64,000 nt of DNA from Epiperipatus broadwayi (taxonomy: Eukaryota > Onychophora > Udeonychophora > Euonychophora > Peripatidae). The notes under the pieces are model-generated. The model did not search any database. It was not told where the DNA came from and saw only the letters and a list, made by a program, of their open reading frames with translations. The DNA lies in the NCBI GenBank assembly GCA_028023455.1, contig JAQFVV010006471.1, positions 620,001 to 684,000 on the forward strand, in the 5' to 3' direction. Position numbers and translations under genes: made by a program. This document shows, in pieces, positions 61,403-64,000 of the stretch; position 1 is the first letter of the stretch; every line of letters begins with the position of its first letter.

Positions 61403-62331
61403 CAATTGTATACAGACGCTATATAAAATAAATGCTCATTTATAAACTAAATTATATAAATGTTAAATTTAAGTTGGGCGTGAATGGCTATATAGATTTG
61501 TGAAGTTTTATTAGGGGAGGGTAATCTTAGGTTATTCGTTTTGTAGTTGAATTAGGTTAATGGATTGGATATATTGGTGTAATTAGTAGATGTAGTATGA
61601 GGTTTGCTATGGGCAGAATCATTAGTATACACCGCACACCCTCTTTTGCCTATGGAATGGGTTCATAAGTCGGCAAAAAGGACTGCAGTCCCTTCCTATG
61701 GAGTTTTTTTTATTGCTATTCTCATCAAATAGATGTAGTATTCCCAACTGGATGAGAGTCAATTTCTTCTCTTAACCTATTTTTATGCTGTCGTATTCAT
61801 ATTACATTGAATATATCAATATATCAGATGGATTGATGTTGGTTTAACTGTGAACTTTTGGCCTAAGGTTAAGTAAGGGATAGAATATTTTCTTTTCAAA
61901 TGCAATCTATGTAGTCTATTCATACTCAACACTCTAAATAAAAATACTAAAATCATCTGTGCAAACTTATAATAGCTTATAAAAATTAAAATACAAAATC
62001 AAATTCTAAAAACCAAATTAAAATATAAGATTATTAAAAAATAATTTTAAATCTTATATATGTACAAATAAATGTTTGTGTGTTAATTACTGGCAGTGGC
62101 TTATTTTATTCTTTTTTTAATATTAAAATTATTCTTAGATAAGAATTTATAAAATATAAATCTCTGCATCTCCACTGAGCTACTGACATTGGGCTAATGG
62201 TCGGTCAAAATATATAAAAAAAAATTTTTTTTAAACTTACGTATCTGCCTACTATATAAATTTTCTAGGTTCTAAGTAACCTAGTGGTGCCCTTGTAGTG
62301 CAGATATGTTAAGACTCATCTCCATTGGACC

Positions 62332-62335
<4 letters not shown>
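61403..62335. other. Mixed stretch with a GC-richer unidentified patch
   Basis: 61476-61890 is less AT-rich than the neighbourhood (for example GCACACCCTCTTTTGCCTAT and GGACTGCAGTCCCTTCC) and may be a repeat fragment. No frame, TIR or tRNA-like box was identified. Confidence 0.4.

Positions 62336-62338
<3 letters not shown>

Positions 62339-62367
<29 letters not shown>
62339..62367. repeat. (TA)n microsatellite
   Basis: TA run of about 29 bp. Confidence 0.95.
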
Positions 62368-62370
<3 letters not shown>

Positions 62371-62479
62371 TAGAGCATTATGTAATTTATAGTTAAAACC
62401 ATTTCTTTATTATTGTTATTCTTGCTTTGCTACATATCTCTCAGGACCTTTGAAAGTTTAAATATGACCAGTCCAATCT

Positions 62480-62700
62480 TTGACTTTCTCTTAGTAATAG
62501 ACGTATTTCCTACTAGGGATTCTTTTCCAAGCATTGCCATTAAAATGTGTATGGGAAGTCCAGCACATCAAATCTATTATTATTATACAGAGACATGTTT
62601 TGGCTGGAGAGCCAGCATGTCTCATCATCCATCTGTATATATCAGGGATTTATTTTATCAAAGTGACAGACCTCATTTGTTCTGTTGTTGTAATCTATAA
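62480..62700. mobile_element. Repeat-like segment with nested hairpin
   Basis: A GC-richer block. At 62590-62623 GAGACATG pairs with CATGTCTC (8 bp), and inside it TGGCT pairs with AGCCA (5 bp) around GGAG. On the minus strand the hairpin is preceded by GATGATGA, reminiscent of the ribozyme region of some Penelope-like elements, but the hammerhead core is not intact (TGATGA lacks the preceding C, and AAAA stands where GAAA is expected). Two overlapping open frames show no known domain. Confidence 0.4.
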
Positions 62701-64000
62701 CAGCATCCTGTTTTCATCATTTTATATCTTTATTTACCAAACCTGAAATGCTCTCTGCCATGATGGCATGTCCTTCACCAACCAATCCATTTAATTAGTT
62801 AAATCTGATTATGTAATTTATTTAAGATGAACTATTTTGCTTTTCACACTCATTACATACAAATGATTTAAATGTAATAGTGTTTTAAATACACACCACT
62901 CATGTCTTGTTATCTATCTATCTTTATATAATACATTTATTTGTAATTTCTTAAAGAGGGCTAATGATATTTTATTGCTGATTGGTTCTTGGCAGACCAA
63001 TTAACAAATTTTACTTTTATTTATCAAATGCCTTGCATTTAGCAGCATCAAAATGAATTTATGTCTTAATTGGATGCAATTACCTACTAAATTGAAATGT
63101 TCAAATATTTCTTTAATTTAAAATTTATTTAATGTACTTAATGAGTATTTAAAGTATGTAATTGTGAATTCAAGAAGTATAATATAGTTATATAAACAAA
63201 ACTCAACTTATTTTGTATTGCCAATAACTCAATTTCTTAATAAATTCCTGTAATATTATTATTTTAAATTAGCTTACTTTGTCATTACTCCGAATCTCTA
63301 GTATTGATTACCCTAGTTATTTATAATATTTCTTTGATTTAAATTCACTTCTTTGTAATGTTGCCATAAAGGATTATAATTGTTATGGTTCAAACTATTA
63401 GTAGTCAATACCAAATCACATCTGTACCATTCTGCAATCATCAGAATTCATCAAATCATTAATTTCTCATATAAACCCTTTATTATTTTGAGTCTCTTGG
63501 TGAACCATGACGTCCAGCTGAAACAAAATAAAACAAAGGACTGCTAGTGCCATCACAAACATTATCCATTAGTCAGAGAGACAATAGTTCAGGAAAATAG
63601 GTTAGGATTCACCATCTTCCTGACATCTGTATCTTGTTCATGGTTGGATTCAAGGTACTTTTGCTTGGATTATTGGTCTTGTTGAATGAATACACAATTT
63701 TGACTGGCACAGAGTTCTTGTTTTTTTCCAGGTTTGGCACCCAACAAAGAAATAAGCTAGATTTAAAAGTGATTTAGCATAATGGATCTCATTTAATTAT
63801 TGAAAGAAATTATAGAAAAAATCAATGAATCTTACCTGCTATTATACATTGTGTTTATAAACTACCTAAAAGGCATTTTATTTTATAAGCATTTTCATGA
63901 TGGTTAATGATTTGGATCATCAAAATATAGACACTACTGTCATTTTCTGAAAAATATTATCAAAATACACTAATAGTTATGACAACACATAATAATACTA
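62701..64000. other. AT-rich stretch, no gene identified
   Basis: No gene recognised. The patch 63480-63760 is less AT-rich and holds a polypyrimidine-AG (TTTTTTTCCAG near 63721-63731) that could pass for a splice acceptor, but no exon-like frame follows. Confidence 0.45.

Noticed and set aside
63480-63760. A possible exon preceded by a splice-acceptor-like TTTTTTTCCAG
   Set aside because: No conserved open frame follows on either strand. A polypyrimidine-AG is common in this composition.
1-64000. CRISPR arrays, bacterial operons, ribosome binding sites or phage genes
   Set aside because: None are present. The window has eukaryotic interspersed repeats and no spaced short direct repeats or dense coding.

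Overview
This 64-kb window looks like non-coding, transposon-filled DNA from an invertebrate animal with a very AT-rich genome (about three quarters A+T by eye; not counted). I found no intact host gene, no rRNA and no convincing functional tRNA. The evidence for an animal genome is the mixture of L1/Tx1-type and Jockey-type LINEs, Penelope-like elements with GIY-YIG endonucleases, tRNA-derived SINEs, MITEs with TA target sites, and long (TA)n arrays. I cannot name the phylum.

Layout. 1-3.4 kb: decayed Penelope-like element (PLE) pieces, twice in head-to-head inverted pairs, with a LINE 3' end (1290-1535), a hammerhead-like motif (1658-1685) and three (TA)n tracts. 3.4-12.6 kb: mostly featureless AT-rich DNA with two MITEs (7484-7842, 9168-9434) and a 1.07-kb TIR element (10060-11126). 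12.6-16.46 kb: a nearly full-length but broken L1/Tx1-like LINE on + (copy 1). 17.5-19.4 kb: a decayed Jockey-type LINE on +. 20.55-24.67 kb: a second L1/Tx1-like LINE of the same family on - (copy 2), with an intact-frame endonuclease but a damaged reverse transcriptase. 25-28 kb: two local tandem duplications. 29.4-32.3 kb: a tandem pair of PLE pieces on -, with recognisable reverse transcriptase motifs between two GIY-YIG copies and a SINE between them. 34.3-34.76 kb: a 5'-truncated third relative of the L1/Tx1 family. 35.5-36.9 kb: two foldback elements. 38.8-39.1 kb: a polypyrimidine and trinucleotide repeat block. 40.69 kb: a tRNA-derived SINE with poly(A). 44.95 and 52.8 kb: small LINE reverse-transcriptase relics. 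47.1 kb: a short hAT-like MITE hairpin. 49.16-50.12 kb: an element with terminal inverted repeats of about 130 bp. 57.1-59.3 kb: a comparatively GC-rich insertion with TG...CA ends between (TA)n tracts, possibly an LTR. 61.2 kb: another MITE with TA target sites. 62.5-62.7 kb: a repeat-like segment with a nested hairpin.

There are no cooperating genes. The story is one of successive retroelement and MITE insertions, most of them inactivated by stops and frameshifts. I did not find a convincing new biological system. The most informative observations are the repeated head-to-head and tandem PLE architecture, the same-family L1/Tx1 copies of different damage state, and several undescribed inverted-repeat elements.
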